A stretch of DNA of 34,097 nucleotides from Bacillota bacterium (GCA_023411795.1 JAEYOK010000050.1:1-34097); one strand, 5' to 3'. Positions 1 through 8,680 are shown, numbered from the stretch's first letter. Program-made: numbers and translations. Notes: generated by a model not told the origin, from the sequence alone.

Positions 1-10
1 CGCTTCAGGC

Positions 11-37
11 GTGACACTACCCCCGTCCCCTTGTCAC
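11..37. repeat. REP-like palindrome after gcvPB
   Basis: A 6-bp inverted repeat (GTGACA / TGTCAC) encloses a loop that on the minus strand reads AGGGGACGGGGGTAG. It lies directly behind the gcvPB stop codon. The palindrome at 21020-21054 has the same layout: a stem containing GACA/TGTC around a GGGGACGG loop, placed at the end of a gene. From memory, such GGGGACGG palindromes are scattered in clostridial genomes near REP-type Y1 transposases. No transposase is visible here. It may also help end gcv transcription, but there is no T-run. Confidence 0.5.
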
Positions 38-39
38 AC

Positions 40-1491
40 TTATGGTCTCCATCTGAGCACAGGGCTCCTTGCTGCTTTTACCTCATCAAGTCTTGAAACA
101 TATGTGGTCTTGGGCGCATGTTTCAGCTCTTCCGGATTTGTCTCGGCTTGTTGGGCAAAATATCTCATAACGTCCACAAAAGCATCTAAAGTCTCAGGAC
201 TCTCTGTCTCGGTGGGCTCAATCATCATCGCCTCATGTACAATCAAAGGAAAATAAATCGTAGGCGGATGATAGCCTTCATCTAAAAGGTTTTTGGCTAT
301 ATCCAGAGCTGTTACTCCTTTTTGGGCCTGCCTTTGGGCTGATAACACAAACTCATGCATACAGATTCTGTTATGTGGAATATCATAGACATCCTCCAGC
401 CTTTTGCGAATATAATTTGCGTTAAGAACCGCTGTCTCCGACGCATTTCTAAGTCCTTCCGGGCCCATAGTCATTATATAGCTATACGCTTTAAGTACTA
501 CTGAAAAATTCCCGTAAAAGGATTTCACCTTTCCTATTGAAAGAGGCCGATCATAGTCCAGTGAGTAATAGTCATCCTGCTTTTCTATAACGGGTACGGG
601 AAGGAAAGGTACCAGCTCTTTGACTACACCGATAGGGCCCGAACCCGGTCCGCCTCCTCCGTGAGGAGTTGAAAAGGTTTTATGAAGATTGACATGAGCT
701 ATGTCAAAACCCATATCTCCCGGACGGGCAATACCCATAATAGCGTTCATATTAGCTCCGTCATAATATAGCAGCCCGCCGCATTTATGAACCATCTCGG
801 AAATCTTAAGTATGTTCTCCTCAAAGAGCCCCAGAGTATTTGGATTTGTAAGCATCAACCCTGCCACGGTATCGTCCAGAATTGCTTCAAGAGAAGCAAT
901 GTCAACACAGCCCTTCTCGTCGGAGGGTATCTGAACTACCTCAAAGCCAGTGAGGGCAGCCGATGCGGGATTCGTACCATGGGATGAATCCGGAACTATT
1001 ATCTTCACACGTTTTTCATCATTACGAGACATATGATAGGCCTTTATTATCATAAGTCCTGTCATTTCGCCTTGTGCTCCGGCTGCCGGTTGAAGGGTAA
1101 CCCTCTCCATTCCCAGAATTTCAGCCAAAAGCTTATCCATCATATAAAGAATTTCAAGACTTCCCTGAGCACTTATTGGATTCTGAAGTGGGTGCATTTG
1201 GGTAAACCCGTCCATGGAGGCTATATCCTCATTAATTTTTGGATTATATTTCATTGTACATGAACCAAGAGGATAAAACCCCGAATCCACCCCATAATTT
1301 CTTTTGGATAAATTCGTGTAATGTCTTATTACATCTACTTCCGATACCTCCGGAATCTCCGGTGCGGAAGCTCTCAGTGCTGTTCCAAAGTTATCAACCA
1401 GATCAACTTCAGGAACATCATTTTCAGGAAGGGAAAATCCAATACGGCCTTTCACTGATTTTTCAAATATCAGTTTTTCATCCCTCATCAT
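40..1491 (-). CDS. gcvPB: Glycine dehydrogenase (decarboxylating) subunit 2
   Basis: This is the PLP-binding half of the split P-protein of the glycine cleavage system. With GcvPA it decarboxylates glycine and passes the aminomethyl group to lipoyl-GcvH in the cytoplasm. The 483-residue length fits the family. The motif NLHKTFSTPHGGGGPG places the PLP Schiff-base lysine at about residue 271. Other typical stretches are GFYPLGSCTMKYNP near 71-84 and SSHGTNPASA near 169-178. The ATG at 1491 has GGGAGGG seven bases upstream and overlaps the end of gcvPA by 14 bases, implying translational coupling. It is the last gene of the operon; the next 40 bases hold only a short palindrome. Identification is very secure. 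Confidence 0.97.
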   Translation of the reverse strand: MMRDEKLIFEKSVKGRIGFSLPENDVPEVDLVDNFGTALRASAPEIPEVSEVDVIRHYTNLSKRNYGVDSGFYPLGSCTMKYNPKINEDIASMDGFTQMHPLQNPISAQGSLEILYMMDKLLAEILGMERVTLQPAAGAQGEMTGLMIIKAYHMSRNDEKRVKIIVPDSSHGTNPASAALTGFEVVQIPSDEKGCVDIASLEAILDDTVAGLMLTNPNTLGLFEENILKISEMVHKCGGLLYYDGANMNAIMGIARPGDMGFDIAHVNLHKTFSTPHGGGGPGSGPIGVVKELVPFLPVPVIEKQDDYYSLDYDRPLSIGKVKSFYGNFSVVLKAYSYIMTMGPEGLRNASETAVLNANYIRKRLEDVYDIPHNRICMHEFVLSAQRQAQKGVTALDIAKNLLDEGYHPPTIYFPLIVHEAMMIEPTETESPETLDAFVDVMRYFAQQAETNPEELKHAPKTTYVSRLDEVKAARSPVLRWRP

Positions 1492-2884
1492 CTATTATCC
1501 CTCCCTGACATATTTTATTGACCTTTTGGACAAAGGTATCGATTTCATCCCTGGTCCTTTTTTCTGTTACGGCTATGAGCCAGCAACCCTCAAGCTCAGG
1601 GTATTCTGCTGATAAATCATACCCGCCTATTATACTCTCGGCCATAAGCTCATCATTTAATCGCTCAAGAGAAATTCCGGGCCTGACGACAAACTCCCTG
1701 AAGAAGGGCGCATCGAATACTTTATTTACCTGTCCGGTTTCCAAAAGGGATTTATATGTATAATTCGATTTATTAATACACTGAGTAGCCACCTCTTTCA
1801 AGCCCTCTTTCCCCATCAGTGAAAGATAGACTGTAGCAGCCAATGAACAGAGTGCTTGATTTGTGCATATGTTGGAGGTTGCCTTTTCGCGCCTTATATG
1901 CTGTTCTCTGGCTTGAAGAGTCAGAACAAAGCCTCGTCTTCCTTCCGAATCAGTGGTCTGTCCTACTATTCTTCCGGGCATACGCCTGATATATGGGCTT
2001 TTAACCGCAAAATAACCCAATAGCGGGCCTCCGAAGTTCATTGCATTTCCCAGAGGTTGAGCTTCTCCTACTGCAATATCGGCCCCTAAAGCTCCGGGAG
2101 ATTCTAATACGCCTAATGAAATCGGGTCACATACAGCAATAAGTAATGCCCCTACTGACTTAGCCTTTTGTGATGCGGCTTTTATATCCTCAACGATTCC
2201 GAAGAAATTGGGGGATTGAACAACAATAGCAGCGGTGTTTTCATTAATCGCATCCTGCAAAAGCTCGAGATTTACTGTTCCGCTCTTTTTATCGCAGGTT
2301 GAGTCGGTATAGAACTCTATCTCCTTAATTGTTATCCCTGAGTATTTAAGCCCTGAATAAAGTACCTTGCGGTATTCGGGATTGATGCTTCGCGCCACCA
2401 GTACTTCTTTTCGTTCGGTATATCTTACAGCCAGCAAAACAGCTTCGTACATAGCGGTAGCGCCATCGTAAAGGGAAGCATTTGCAGCATCCATACCTGT
2501 AAGCTCTGAAATCATCGTTTGATATTCGTAAATGGATTGAAGTACACCCTGGCTTATTTCGGGCTGATATGGAGTATACGCAGTATAGAACTCCTGTCTT
2601 GAAATGATATGCTTAACTGCCGATGGTATATAATGATCATAAATCCCCGCTCCTAAGAAACAGAGATTCCAGCTTGAATCAAAATTTTGCTGTACAAGTG
2701 TTGACATCTGCTTCTTAAGCTCATATTCGGATAAAGGCGCAGGAATATCCAAATCCTTTTCCAGTCTTAACTCCTCCGGTATAGCCGAAAAAAGCTCCTC
2801 CATTGAATTGACACCGACAGTGGACAGCATGCTCTTCCGCTGCTCGTCAGTCATAGGGATATAGGATGATTTCAATGCAATCAC
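1478..2884 (-). CDS. gcvPA: Glycine dehydrogenase (decarboxylating) subunit 1
   Basis: This is the first half of the split glycine decarboxylase, which has an aminotransferase-like fold and forms the P-protein with GcvPB. At 468 residues it is of usual length. It opens with the family-typical SSYIPMTDEQRKSML and contains FLGAGIYDHYIPSAV near residues 76-90 and YTPYQPEISQGVLQ near 104-117. The start is GTG at 2884, sharing GTGA with the gcvH stop, so the two are translationally coupled. The upstream AAAGGGAGA is close to the start codon. Its end overlaps gcvPB. No damage is visible. Confidence 0.96.
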   Translation of the reverse strand: MIALKSSYIPMTDEQRKSMLSTVGVNSMEELFSAIPEELRLEKDLDIPAPLSEYELKKQMSTLVQQNFDSSWNLCFLGAGIYDHYIPSAVKHIISRQEFYTAYTPYQPEISQGVLQSIYEYQTMISELTGMDAANASLYDGATAMYEAVLLAVRYTERKEVLVARSINPEYRKVLYSGLKYSGITIKEIEFYTDSTCDKKSGTVNLELLQDAINENTAAIVVQSPNFFGIVEDIKAASQKAKSVGALLIAVCDPISLGVLESPGALGADIAVGEAQPLGNAMNFGGPLLGYFAVKSPYIRRMPGRIVGQTTDSEGRRGFVLTLQAREQHIRREKATSNICTNQALCSLAATVYLSLMGKEGLKEVATQCINKSNYTYKSLLETGQVNKVFDAPFFREFVVRPGISLERLNDELMAESIIGGYDLSAEYPELEGCWLIAVTEKRTRDEIDTFVQKVNKICQGGIIDDEG

Positions 2885-3261
2885 TCTCCCTTTGTATATT
2901 CCTCATATTGGGTTGAATTCATAAGCTCCGATAATTCATCTGAGTTATCCAAACTGATTACTGCCAAATAATTTTCAAAGGGACTCTCATTGATAAGCTC
3001 GGGGGTACCAGTCAAAGCATCATTAGCTTCCAGAACTGTCCCTGAAATTGGGGAATAAATATCGGATGCAGCTTTTACAGATTCAACAACTCCCAAAACC
3101 TGTCCTTTTGACATAACCTTACCGGGCTTGGGTATCTCAACATATACGATACTTCCCAGAGAATCCTGCGCATAATCTGTTATCCCGATATATGCCCGAT
3201 TTCCGTCAACCCGCACCCACTCATGATCCTTTGAATAATAAAGATCTTCTCTTGTTTCCAT
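2881..3261 (-). CDS. gcvH: Glycine cleavage system H protein
   Basis: This is the lipoyl carrier that shuttles the aminomethyl group from the P-protein to GcvT and is reoxidised by dihydrolipoamide dehydrogenase. The start is set at METRED (ATG at 3261) because GGAGG lies six bases upstream. This gives 126 residues, the usual size; an upstream in-frame start would add seven unneeded residues. The lipoylation motif GVVESVKAASDIYSP is intact, with the modified lysine at residue 63. The C-terminal half has the usual PLINESPFENYLAVI-like end. It lies 24 bases after gcvT and overlaps gcvPA by four bases. Confidence 0.96.
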   Translation of the reverse strand: METREDLYYSKDHEWVRVDGNRAYIGITDYAQDSLGSIVYVEIPKPGKVMSKGQVLGVVESVKAASDIYSPISGTVLEANDALTGTPELINESPFENYLAVISLDNSDELSELMNSTQYEEYTKGE

Positions 3262-3285
3262 AATATCCTCCAAAAACCACACATT

Positions 3286-4395
3286 TTATTTCTTATATTT
3301 CTTTCCGTAGAAAGGAGTTGGGACAAGCTTAGCCCCGCAATTCCTATCCCGGATTACAATCTCGATTGTATCATCATTAGTAAGCTCAATATCTTCAAGT
3401 AATGCTAATCCGCCATTCTGACCAATGCTGGGAAGAGGGCCTCCGCTGGTTACATAACCGATTTTCTTGCCGTCTTTCATTACCTCATAACCGTTACGAG
3501 GTATTCCCCTATCCACCATTTCAAAACCATAAAGCTTTCTCTTCAAACCCTGTTCACTTAATTTGACCAATTCCTCTTTGCCGATAAATTCTTCCTTATT
3601 TAGCTTAACCGAAAATTTAATGCCGGCTTCCAGTGGCGTAATGCTATCTGACAGCTCATGACCGTAAAGAGGAAGGGCCGCTTCAAGGCGCAAAGTATCT
3701 CTTGCCCCTAATCCTATGGGTGAGATGCCCTTATCTTTTCCCACTTCCAGAATACCGCTCCATAGCTTTTGGGCATCAGCACAAGGATTAGGAAGCCATA
3801 AATAAATCTCAAAGCCATCTTCACCCGTATATCCGGTTCTGGATAATAAAACTTTCATACCTAAAAGTGTAGTTTCGCTAAACCAATAAAAGTGAGGTAG
3901 TTCTATATCTTTATCATCTATAATTTGTTTAATTATTTCTTCGGATTCAGGACCTTGTAAGGCCAATTGCACAAATCTATCTGAGACATTCTCAACTGTA
4001 ACATCCCCGGCTAGCTTTGAATTTATCCAAGCCTCATCCTTTTCAATATTGCCTGCATTCACAATCAAAAGCAGTTCTGTGTCGGAAAACTTATATATCA
4101 GAATATCATCCACAACAGTGCCGTTATCATAGCACATTGGTGAGTAGAGAATCTTATTTGGTGGGGTGGGGACTATGTCGTTTGTTATAAGCTTATTGAC
4201 AAACAAAAGAGCATCCTTACCTTTGATCCATATCTCTCCCATATGGGATACATCGAAAAGACCTGCCGCATTTCTTACGGTATGATGCTCCTTAATAATA
4301 TCTGAATAGGATACAGGAAGCTCCCAGCCTCCAAAAGAAGTGAATTTCGCTCCTAAAGCCTTCTGAGCTTCATACAAAGGGGTTCTTCTGTCCAT
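3286..4395 (-). CDS. gcvT: Aminomethyltransferase (glycine cleavage T protein)
   Basis: This enzyme transfers the one-carbon unit from aminomethyl-GcvH to tetrahydrofolate, releasing ammonia and giving 5,10-methylene-THF. The start is placed at MDRRTPLYE (ATG at 4395), where GGGAGG lies eight bases upstream. This gives 369 residues, normal for GcvT; the longer reading frame would begin inside the riboswitch terminator. Family landmarks are FDVSHMGEI near residue 48, LALQGPES near 145, the folate-site stretch SRTGYTGEDGFEIY near 187-200, and GLGARDTLRLEAALPLYGHEL near 230-250. It is the first gene of the operon and sits just behind a glycine riboswitch. Confidence 0.97.
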   Translation of the reverse strand: MDRRTPLYEAQKALGAKFTSFGGWELPVSYSDIIKEHHTVRNAAGLFDVSHMGEIWIKGKDALLFVNKLITNDIVPTPPNKILYSPMCYDNGTVVDDILIYKFSDTELLLIVNAGNIEKDEAWINSKLAGDVTVENVSDRFVQLALQGPESEEIIKQIIDDKDIELPHFYWFSETTLLGMKVLLSRTGYTGEDGFEIYLWLPNPCADAQKLWSGILEVGKDKGISPIGLGARDTLRLEAALPLYGHELSDSITPLEAGIKFSVKLNKEEFIGKEELVKLSEQGLKRKLYGFEMVDRGIPRNGYEVMKDGKKIGYVTSGGPLPSIGQNGGLALLEDIELTNDDTIEIVIRDRNCGAKLVPTPFYGKKYKK

Positions 4396-4423
4396 ATGCA
4401 AATCCTCCCAAAAAAAGATAAAC

Positions 4424-4457
4424 AAAAAGGGTCATTAACCACATGTGGCTAATCACC
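4424..4457 (-). terminator. Riboswitch-controlled intrinsic terminator of the gcv leader
   Basis: The RNA forms a hairpin of about 12 bp (4430-4457) whose arms read GGTGATTAGCCAC and GTGGTTAATGACC. One G-G mismatch interrupts the lower stem. The hairpin is followed by TTTTT at 4424-4428. Its 5' arm overlaps the 3' strand of aptamer-2 P1 (AGGGT, 4455-4459), so the two structures compete. It ends about 30 bases before the gcvT start. Confidence 0.85.
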
Positions 4458-4657
4458 CTGTCTCATACCTGAGAGATTCTTATCCCCAGAATACTTCGTT
4501 ACAATAGATTTATATGCTAGGGAAAATTGCTCCTTCGGTGCCAATAGGCTCTTCAGAGTATTGTCCGGTTGCGGTCTCTTTGCCTGAAAGTTTCATTCAA
4601 GATCAATCCACCCCTTGAACTTGCTTCTTCGGCTTCCTTTCGGATATCTTCCGTAAC
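4455..4657 (-). ncRNA. Tandem glycine riboswitch (two aptamers)
   Basis: Two glycine aptamers lie in series ahead of gcvT. Aptamer 1 spans 4568-4657: P1 is GTTACGG pairing with CCGCAAC, and the core has GCCGAAGAAGCAA and CTTTCAGGCAAAGAGACC. Aptamer 2 spans 4455-4559: P1 is ACTCT with AGGGT, and the core has GCACCGAAGGAGCAA and ATCTCTCAGGTATGAGACA. These match the conserved CCGAAGGNGCAA and CTCTCAGG signatures of the family. P1 of aptamer 2 overlaps the terminator. Known family behaviour and this layout imply that glycine binding blocks termination, so the switch is ON with glycine. Confidence 0.95.
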
Positions 4658-4689
4658 CCTCATCCAACTAAATATTCAGTTCTATTATC

Positions 4690-4718
4690 ATTATATTTTC
4701 CCTAATCTTAATTGTCAA
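4690..4718 (-). promoter_or_regulatory. Sigma-A type promoter of the gcv operon
   Basis: A perfect -35 TTGACA (4713-4718) and perfect -10 TATAAT (4690-4695) are separated by 17 bases. Transcription should begin near 4683, about 25 bases before aptamer 1, which agrees with the riboswitch leader. Confidence 0.88.
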
Positions 4719-4728
4719 ATTATGCAGC

Positions 4729-5760
4729 TCACTTTATAACTCTTCGTGCTCCCAGATATTTTTCGCTGTATGTTGCAAGAGATCTTGTAACAACCTTCCG
4801 TTTGGAGGATGATGCGTGAATGAACATTCCATCCCCAATATAAATACCGACATGGCCTACTGTACCATTTTTGTCAATATCCCAAAGAAGTATGTCACCT
4901 TTCTGCAACTCTGAACGAGAAACTTTTGTTCCTATCGAAGAATAATCATAAGAAGAGCTCGGCAGATTAATTCCGAATTTTTTGAAAACATAATACGTAA
5001 ATCCGGAACAATCAAATCCCTTCGTTGAATGTCCTCCCCAGACATAAGGAACACCCAGAAGTGTCTTTGAATAAGCGACTATTTTATCGGCTGTAGTTTG
5101 CCCTTCAACTGACTGGGGTTGAGATGCTGTAGTACTACTCGAGCTTCTGGAAACCTTAGGTTTCTCTACCTTATCAGCACTGTCTACCAAATACTTAGCT
5201 AAGATATAGCCCTCTCTGTCTGTCCATGTAATAATTCTTGCCCATTCACCGATTGTTTCGTAATAGGTAACCTTATCCCCTCTTTTTATGGTGGTCACCA
5301 ACTTACTATCTTTTGAAGGTTCCTCCCTTACATTAAGGGTGTCGGCATTTACATGTTTAACTACAGATTTTATTTCCGGCTGAGGCTCAGGCATAGACGC
5401 GGGAACGATCTTATCAAGTCCGGGGTCAATTACTATTTCTGTCTCATTAAGGTCTATATCTATTAATGCCGGTACGGGCTCTACGCTGAAGGCACTGATA
5501 TCACCGATTGCTGATGCTAGAAATGTTGGTGAAGCTGAGAACGAAGTTGTGATATTTTTCTGTGATTGTAAAAAAGCAATTGCATTTGTTTTAACGTCAT
5601 TTATTGTAAACAAATCATTTTCTTTCGTTTCTTCGCCTAGCACATTTCTCGTTGTTCCATCATAAGATACTGTTGCAGAGAGTGCATAGGCCGTTTGCGT
5701 TAGTATGAAAAGCAAGACTAATAATAAGAATGATGTGTTAATCTTTCGGGGTCGTACCAT
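4729..5760 (-). CDS. Secreted SH3b-NlpC/P60 cell wall endopeptidase
   Basis: This is a predicted exported peptidoglycan hydrolase that cuts stem peptides. The start is taken at MVRPRK (ATG at 5760) because AGGAGG lies six bases upstream; the longer frame from 5832 would translate through a riboswitch. Of 343 residues, about 1-26 form a signal peptide (hydrophobic FLLLVLLFILTQTAYA). Residues 30-130 are low-complexity and Pro/Glu-rich. About 136-192 form a bacterial SH3 domain (NVREEPSKDSK, GEWARI). About 225-343 form the NlpC/P60 domain with Cys251 in DCSGF, His303 in GHVGIYIGDG and His315 in FIHASS, the expected catalytic triad. The gene stands alone behind a ydaO-type riboswitch, a common arrangement for wall hydrolases. 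Confidence 0.93.
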   Translation of the reverse strand: MVRPRKINTSFLLLVLLFILTQTAYALSATVSYDGTTRNVLGEETKENDLFTINDVKTNAIAFLQSQKNITTSFSASPTFLASAIGDISAFSVEPVPALIDIDLNETEIVIDPGLDKIVPASMPEPQPEIKSVVKHVNADTLNVREEPSKDSKLVTTIKRGDKVTYYETIGEWARIITWTDREGYILAKYLVDSADKVEKPKVSRSSSSTTASQPQSVEGQTTADKIVAYSKTLLGVPYVWGGHSTKGFDCSGFTYYVFKKFGINLPSSSYDYSSIGTKVSRSELQKGDILLWDIDKNGTVGHVGIYIGDGMFIHASSSKRKVVTRSLATYSEKYLGARRVIK

Positions 5761-5776
5761 GTTGTTCCTCCTATTT

Positions 5777-5885
5777 AAGGCTTCCGAAGTTAGCTGACGG
5801 GTGCGGATAATAGGTAACCCTACCATTTTCATGGATTAACCCCAGTTATGGTTCCTCCGTTCACTCTTTTAAGTGACTATGCCTT
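5777..5885 (-). ncRNA. ydaO/yuaA-type cyclic di-AMP riboswitch
   Basis: The minus-strand leader contains the family's signature segments: ACGGAGGAACCAT, TGGGGTTAATCC, and ACCCGTCAGCTAACTTCGGA. They are closed by a P1 of AAGGC (5881-5885) with GCCTT (5777-5781). The P1 end lies only four bases from the AGGAGG ribosome binding site (5767-5772) of the hydrolase, and no separate terminator is visible. In known members, c-di-AMP binding lowers expression. Here control at translation initiation is an inference from the spacing. Confidence 0.9.
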
Positions 5886-5958
5886 TTATATATATATCAC
5901 TTGGTAAATCCAAGGTTATATAATAAGTATATGTATATTTGTTCCATTTGCTTAGTCT

Positions 5959-5987
5959 ATTATACCAACTGTACTACTCATGCGCAA
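5959..5987 (-). promoter_or_regulatory. Candidate promoter of the hydrolase gene
   Basis: A perfect -10 TATAAT (5959-5964) stands 17 bases from TTGCGC (5982-5987, four of six matches). The start point near 5952 would leave about 65 bases before the riboswitch. A nearer TTGGAT/TATAAA pair would cut into the riboswitch P1 and is less likely. Confidence 0.6.
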
Positions 5988-5999
5988 GTCATGGAACAA

Positions 6000-6286
6000 C
6001 TTACCAAAATTAACACAACTAATATGCCCATTTATTCAATTATTATTAAATCCGCTAATATACTGTTTTCACAGCAGTAAATTAAACATATCTTAAGAAT
6101 AATAAACTATGTCCCAAGACTATAATACTATTTGAAAGAATGGAAAATTACTTTTATTTCCGAACAGTATCTTTCACTGTTTGCATATGATTGCAATATT
6201 TTTGATTGGTTTATCATATTTTTTTCAGGCAATACTAATTTTAACTTATAGAAAAAATTCAAAAGTTCTCTTCCTAAAAATTACTC
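6000..6286. other. AT-rich intergenic stretch
   Basis: This lies between the hydrolase promoter and the tRNA promoter. I see no open frame with a ribosome binding site, no repeat and no structured RNA in it. Confidence 0.6.
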
Positions 6287-6315
6287 TTGTAAAACTTATC
6301 TTGAGGTGCTATACT
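6287..6315 (+). promoter_or_regulatory. Promoter of the initiator tRNA
   Basis: TTGTAA (6287-6292) and TATACT (6310-6315) are spaced by exactly 17 bases. The tRNA begins 24 bases after the -10 box, leaving a short 5' leader. Confidence 0.72.
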
Positions 6316-6339
6316 AATAGGGCACCAAAAAATTGACGT

Positions 6340-6475
<136 letters not shown>

Positions 6476-6476
<1 letters not shown>

Positions 6477-6790
6477 TCCTTGATATATTCCGGAATCCTA
6501 CAAACTGTTGTTTATTTGCTGTTTATTTGGAAAAGAGATTACTTTAAATGGCTTGAGATTACGGGGGTTACGCCTGTTTTCTTTGATGTTTGTTTGATGT
6601 TTATGGGGTATTAATAAAATTAATATGTGGCCGATTTGGCTCCCTGTAAATGTGAATGGGAATTACGGTTTTTAGTTTGAATGGGAATGGAAGAAAAATA
6701 TGAGACCTAATCTCTGTCAAAATGATTTTCCCTTAATAGTATTTATTGCATAATCATCTAAGTTTTTGATCATTAATTTTCAATTTTTAT
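6476..6790. other. Gene-free stretch at the left end of the island
   Basis: No credible gene is seen. At about 6577-6608 it holds a direct-repeat stretch (TGATGTTTGTTTGATGTTTA) that recurs in similar form near 18095-18120. A shorter repeat of TGTTTATTTG lies near 6507-6530. In tRNA-borne elements an integrase often sits here; none is left. Confidence 0.5.
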
Positions 6791-6817
6791 AAAAAAACGG
6801 ATGATTTCCTCACCCGT
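6791..6817 (-). terminator. Intrinsic terminator after the 143-residue gene
   Basis: On the minus strand, ACGGGTGA pairs with TCATCCGT around a GGAAA loop, followed by seven T residues. It lies about 40 bases behind the stop at 6856. Confidence 0.85.
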
Positions 6818-6855
6818 TCAATTGTGTTCTCATAATTACACTGCAACATTAAGAT

Positions 6856-7287
6856 TTATGATGGTTTTACTAAATACGCTATACCAACATCAAAAAGGTT
6901 CTGAGCATCTAGCGTTTTCTTATTAAATTCTTCGATTGTTATTTCTTCTTTTACACATTTCTCGAAATAACTATGAAGGTAACCCCTTTCTATATCATTA
7001 TTATCATAATTGCAAAATATAAAGTAAAAACCGCCACTTTTATAAAGTGCAGAAGCAAAAAACTGCATGTATTCAGCTACACCCATTTCCCTATATTCAA
7101 TATCAAGTATCTTGCTAAACCTTTGTAGATAAATAACAAACGGCTCTACATTGTAATAGTTAAACCCGCCCTTTCTATCTTTTACACCGGCTGTAAAATC
7201 TTCGGCTGAATAACCGTTTTCATGTAAATTACTAAAAAAAGTTTGATCAAGCTTGTTTTTTGATATATAAAAAAACGTATAACTCAT
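6856..7287 (-). CDS. Hypothetical protein, possible partner of the upstream secreted protein
   Basis: This 143-residue, probably cytosolic protein is of unrecognised family. The start is MSYTFFYIS (ATG at 7287), with GGAGG five bases upstream. It is rich in aromatic residues, with no signal peptide or clear membrane segment and no catalytic motif I can name. It lies about 60 bases downstream of a secreted-protein gene on the same strand and is followed by a strong terminator, so the two probably form one unit. The size and position would suit an immunity protein, but that is only inference. Confidence 0.75.
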   Translation of the reverse strand: MSYTFFYISKNKLDQTFFSNLHENGYSAEDFTAGVKDRKGGFNYYNVEPFVIYLQRFSKILDIEYREMGVAEYMQFFASALYKSGGFYFIFCNYDNNDIERGYLHSYFEKCVKEEITIEEFNKKTLDAQNLFDVGIAYLVKPS

Positions 7288-7346
7288 CTGTGCCTCCAAA
7301 GAAACTTATATTCATTATTTAATTATATTTAACTGAATGCAGTTGA

Positions 7347-8417
7347 TTAATAATAAATAAAAAATGCATGAGATTTACCCTGAGCTCCACCAGGATATAC
7401 CCTATGGATATGCCATAAATTCAAAGGCTTATAATTACCATAACTATCTGTCAGGTGAGCGGTATGGAACACCCATGAAAGCCCTTCACCTGCACATGCG
7501 GCGATTGCATCTGTGCTAACAATTGAGATAATATTATAGGGTATATCATTTTGTGTTATTATAGTTCTTGCTGTTGTGTAAGGGATAGGTGAACCTACTT
7601 GTACTCCTCCCAGACCACAGTAATTCGCTAAAGCTGCAGTCCAATATTTATAATTATACATTGCCCTTTGATAGACCATCGCTTGAGTAATTGCTGATGC
7701 ATTGACTATATTCTGACTGCTTGACCCAAACCATGATGTTACTTGTGCATCAATTGTAGAAATATAATCATAATAAAGATACATAGCTCCACCAACAATT
7801 AATGCACAACCTAATACTAAGGCTAATAGTCCTAAATAGGGAAATGATTGACCAACAATTTGAGATAAAACTGCCAAATATGCTCCTATTTGCTGGGATG
7901 TTAGATAATAGCCTGCTTGCATAAAATTACTATCATATGTAACTGCGCCGGATAGAACACTTATTTCGCCTTTGTTGCTATTTGCTTTTGCGTCAACAGT
8001 AACCGGTAGTTTACCATATATTTTACTATAATCGAAGTATTCTTTGGCAAACCTTTCTGCTTGCCTAATATCTTCTTGGTTTAAGCCAGTAAACAAATTA
8101 TTATTGACCTCTAAATTTCTAGGGTCAGACATGTCCACTTGTTTACATGCCTCTATTAGTTCATTCAATTCTTGTTTAGACAGTTTTTTTGCAACTTGAT
8201 TAGCATCAAGACCCTGCTTAGCATATTTTTTGATTTTCAAAAAAGTTTTTTCTACATTAGGATTAATTTTTTTAAGTTGTTGTAACCCTTCATCAATTTG
8301 AGTAATAAGCTTATCTTGACTAACTAGTAGACTCGCTGTTGTTTCGGCATACGAACTAAAACAAAAAGAAAAAAGAATAGTTACAACTAACAAAAATGAG
8401 ATTAGTTTTTTCAACAT
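7347..8417 (-). CDS. Secreted or membrane-anchored hypothetical protein
   Basis: I do not recognise the family. The 356-residue product starts with a clear signal peptide (residues 1-24, ending SSYAE). A helical, Lys/Glu-rich region follows at about 25-135. One strong hydrophobic segment lies at about 193-215 (YLGLLALVLGCALIVGGAMYL). The C-terminal half is rich in Tyr and Ala and ends with several histidines (WVFHTAHL, LNLWHIHRVY, GKSHAFFIYY). The start has AAGGAG eight bases upstream. The layout (export signal, helical stalk, membrane segment, His-rich tail) is compatible with a toxin or surface protein, and a small gene follows closely. Function unknown. Confidence 0.78.
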   Translation of the reverse strand: MLKKLISFLLVVTILFSFCFSSYAETTASLLVSQDKLITQIDEGLQQLKKINPNVEKTFLKIKKYAKQGLDANQVAKKLSKQELNELIEACKQVDMSDPRNLEVNNNLFTGLNQEDIRQAERFAKEYFDYSKIYGKLPVTVDAKANSNKGEISVLSGAVTYDSNFMQAGYYLTSQQIGAYLAVLSQIVGQSFPYLGLLALVLGCALIVGGAMYLYYDYISTIDAQVTSWFGSSSQNIVNASAITQAMVYQRAMYNYKYWTAALANYCGLGGVQVGSPIPYTTARTIITQNDIPYNIISIVSTDAIAACAGEGLSWVFHTAHLTDSYGNYKPLNLWHIHRVYPGGAQGKSHAFFIYY

Positions 8418-8509
8418 ATATAAATCTCCTTCAAAATAAATTATTGTACTTAATAACTAAAAATTGATTCAATCAGATCTGATTAAGCATATACTAACAT
8501 ACAGAAATA

Positions 8510-8576
8510 AAAAATGTTGTCAAATGTAATGAATGCAGCTTGAAATGTAATAAATACGGAAGCCAAAATCATAATT
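8510..8576. repeat. Arm-like repeat, copy A
   Basis: About 67 bases are roughly 85% identical to 15481-15547. Within it, AAATGTAATGA-like units recur with a 21-base spacing, as arm-type integrase binding sites often do. It lies about 100 bases beyond the 3' end of the integrase remnant. Copy B abuts the right attachment copy, so copy A probably marks the lost right end of a second, tandem element. Confidence 0.65.
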
Positions 8577-8680
8577 CTTATATTTTATACCATATTTGTT
8601 TTGTCTCTGGATAAATTAAACAGAAATAAGCAAAAGCATTATAACAATTTTTTACTATAAGTTGATATTTATCACATTTT

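Noticed and set aside
5761..5832. Longer start (5832) for the NlpC/P60 gene, adding 24 residues
   Set aside because: It would translate through the riboswitch and puts the signal peptide away from the N-terminus; the ATG at 5760 has a strong AGGAGG.
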